64,000 nucleotides of DNA from Celeribacter sp. PS-C1 (lineage in GTDB: Bacteria > Pseudomonadota > Alphaproteobacteria > Rhodobacterales > Rhodobacteraceae): contig NZ_JAHXRW010000004.1 of NCBI RefSeq assembly GCF_019429625.1, positions 310,001 through 374,000 of the forward strand, read 5' to 3'. The notes beneath the pieces are model-generated. The model was not told where the DNA came from. It was given only the letters and a program-made list of their open reading frames with translations, and made no database searches. Every line of letters starts with the position of its first letter. Positions within the stretch are counted from its first letter, which is position 1. A program made the translations under genes and the position numbers. Of the stretch, positions 63,173 through 64,000 are shown in pieces.

Positions 63173-64000
63173 TCAAACCGCGCTGCCGTCGGCCTGAATG
63201 CCTTTGGCGGGCTCTTTCTTGTCCCAGTCGCGTTTGACGCCGAGCCACAACAGGATGTTGGAGGCGACAAACACAGACGACCAGGTGCCGACCACAACGC
63301 CCAAGGTCATCGCAAAGACAAAGCCCCGGATCACGTCGCCGCCCAGCACCAGAAGCGCGATCAGTGCGATCAAAGTGGTGCCGGAGGTCATGACCGTCCG
63401 TGACAGGGTCTCGTTGATCGACATGTTCAACACGCCTGCGAGGTCCAGTTTTTTGTAGCGGCGCAGGTTCTCACGCACCCGGTCGAACACGACCACGGTG
63501 TCGTTGAGCGAGTAGCCGACGATGGTCAGCAAAGCCGCAATGATCGTGAGGTCGAACTGGATGCCAAAGAGCGCGAAGATGCCGATGGTGATCGCCACGT
63601 CATGCACCAGCGCCACCACGGCGCCGACCGCGAATTGCCATTCAAACCGCAGCCAGATGTAGAACAGCACGGCGGCGATGGCGGCGGCCACGGCCTCGAC
63701 CGCGGTCCAGATCAACTCACCCGAGACCTTCGGCCCGACGGATTCGACGGAAGGGAAGGTGATCGAGGGATCGACGGTCTTGAGCGCGTCTTCGACCAGT
63801 TGGATGGTCTCCGGCGTGATCGCTTCGACATCGTCTTGGGCCTGGATGCGGACCATGGCGACGTGTTGATTTTCGTCGAAATTCGGATCGAAGACCTCGG
63901 TGATCGAAATGTCGCCCAGACCCAGATCGGTCATCGCCGCGCGGTAATCGCCCACATCTACGGCGGATTCGGATTGCGTCCGAATGGTCGTGCCGCCTTT
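63173..64000 (-). CDS. secF: Protein translocase subunit SecF (5' end outside window)
   Basis: At least 276 residues; the frame is open through the window edge, where KGGTTIRTQS marks the start of the SecF first periplasmic domain, so the N-terminal membrane helix is missing. The visible part has GVxxS-type periplasmic sequence, the ALVHDVAITIGIF and GYSLNDTVVVFDRVREN motifs, and five membrane helices. SecF partners SecD in proton-driven protein export. SecD is expected upstream, outside the window. Confidence 0.96.
   Translation of the reverse strand, partial: KGGTTIRTQSESAVDVGDYRAAMTDLGLGDISITEVFDPNFDENQHVAMVRIQAQDDVEAITPETIQLVEDALKTVDPSITFPSVESVGPKVSGELIWTAVEAVAAAIAAVLFYIWLRFEWQFAVGAVVALVHDVAITIGIFALFGIQFDLTIIAALLTIVGYSLNDTVVVFDRVRENLRRYKKLDLAGVLNMSINETLSRTVMTSGTTLIALIALLVLGGDVIRGFVFAMTLGVVVGTWSSVFVASNILLWLGVKRDWDKKEPAKGIQADGSAV

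Overview
The window is a chromosomal segment of an alphaproteobacterium, most likely Rhodobacteraceae (roseobacter/Rhodobacter relatives). The basis is the osmoregulated-glucan operon in the order opgG-opgI-opgH-opgC, remnants of a Rhodobacterales-type gene transfer agent (GTA), the split E1alpha/E1beta pyruvate dehydrogenase with a lipoyl domain on E1beta, the ccmABCDG run, and generally high GC. The genus cannot be resolved from the sequence alone. Most genes are housekeeping and tightly packed, with clear rho-independent terminators.

Layout. 1-4.3 kb: end of an outer-membrane barrel gene, two overlapping cyclophilin genes (-), then pgk and a class I fructose-bisphosphate aldolase (+). 4.7-9.6 kb: opgGIHC, which makes and decorates periplasmic glucans. 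9.8-15 kb: an FtsB-like protein, a small lytic-transglycosylase-like lipoprotein, an AT-rich orphan membrane protein, and pdhA-pdhB-pdhC. 15.1-16.8 kb: a glycosyltransferase and cysE (-). 16.9-20.4 kb: a collapsed GTA locus consisting of terS, an in-frame fusion of the 5' part of terL to the 3' part of gp15, and a DUF2793 gene. 20.7-22.7 kb: a voltage-gated-type K+ channel with a C-terminal zinc ribbon, and an APC-type transporter. 22.7-28.8 kb: the fatty-acid cluster fabD-fabG-acpP-fabF followed by mltG, interrupted by an oppositely oriented membrane PilZ gene. 28.9-34.4 kb: a membrane protein, rpsF-rpsR-rplI, a secreted unknown, a second small transglycosylase, trigger factor and tRNA-Leu(UAG).

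34.5-38.7 kb: a miniature Hint-like protein, the bifunctional NAD(P)HX repair gene with a decayed extra copy of its 5' end, then glnB-glnA. 38.7-43.2 kb: an FNT-family channel, DUF1284, two small unknowns, a DUF6314-like gene, purB and a 52-residue secreted Cys-rich peptide. 43.2-47.9 kb: an isolated fliG with a ten-G tract at its 5' end, a DMT transporter coupled to lpxL, a Cache-like secreted protein and DUF1223. 48-54.7 kb: both aconitases, acnB and acnA, head to head, then a TPR protein. 54.7-58.3 kb: DUF3445, flavin reductase, GST, a WYL regulator and an ArsC-like protein. 58.4-64 kb: an O-acetylhomoserine sulfhydrylase (metY/metZ type), ccmG-ccmD-ccmC-ccmB-ccmA (-), a Mth938-like protein and the start-side-truncated secF.

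The most notable observations are the GTA cluster collapsed by a deletion that left an open 838-codon terminase/tail-protein chimera; the poly-G tract that places the best fliG start one base out of frame; a hairpin covering the ribosome binding site of a small secreted peptide; a decayed second 5' end in front of nnr, whose middle is also compositionally foreign; and a dense set of palindromes between the convergent metY and ccmG genes.
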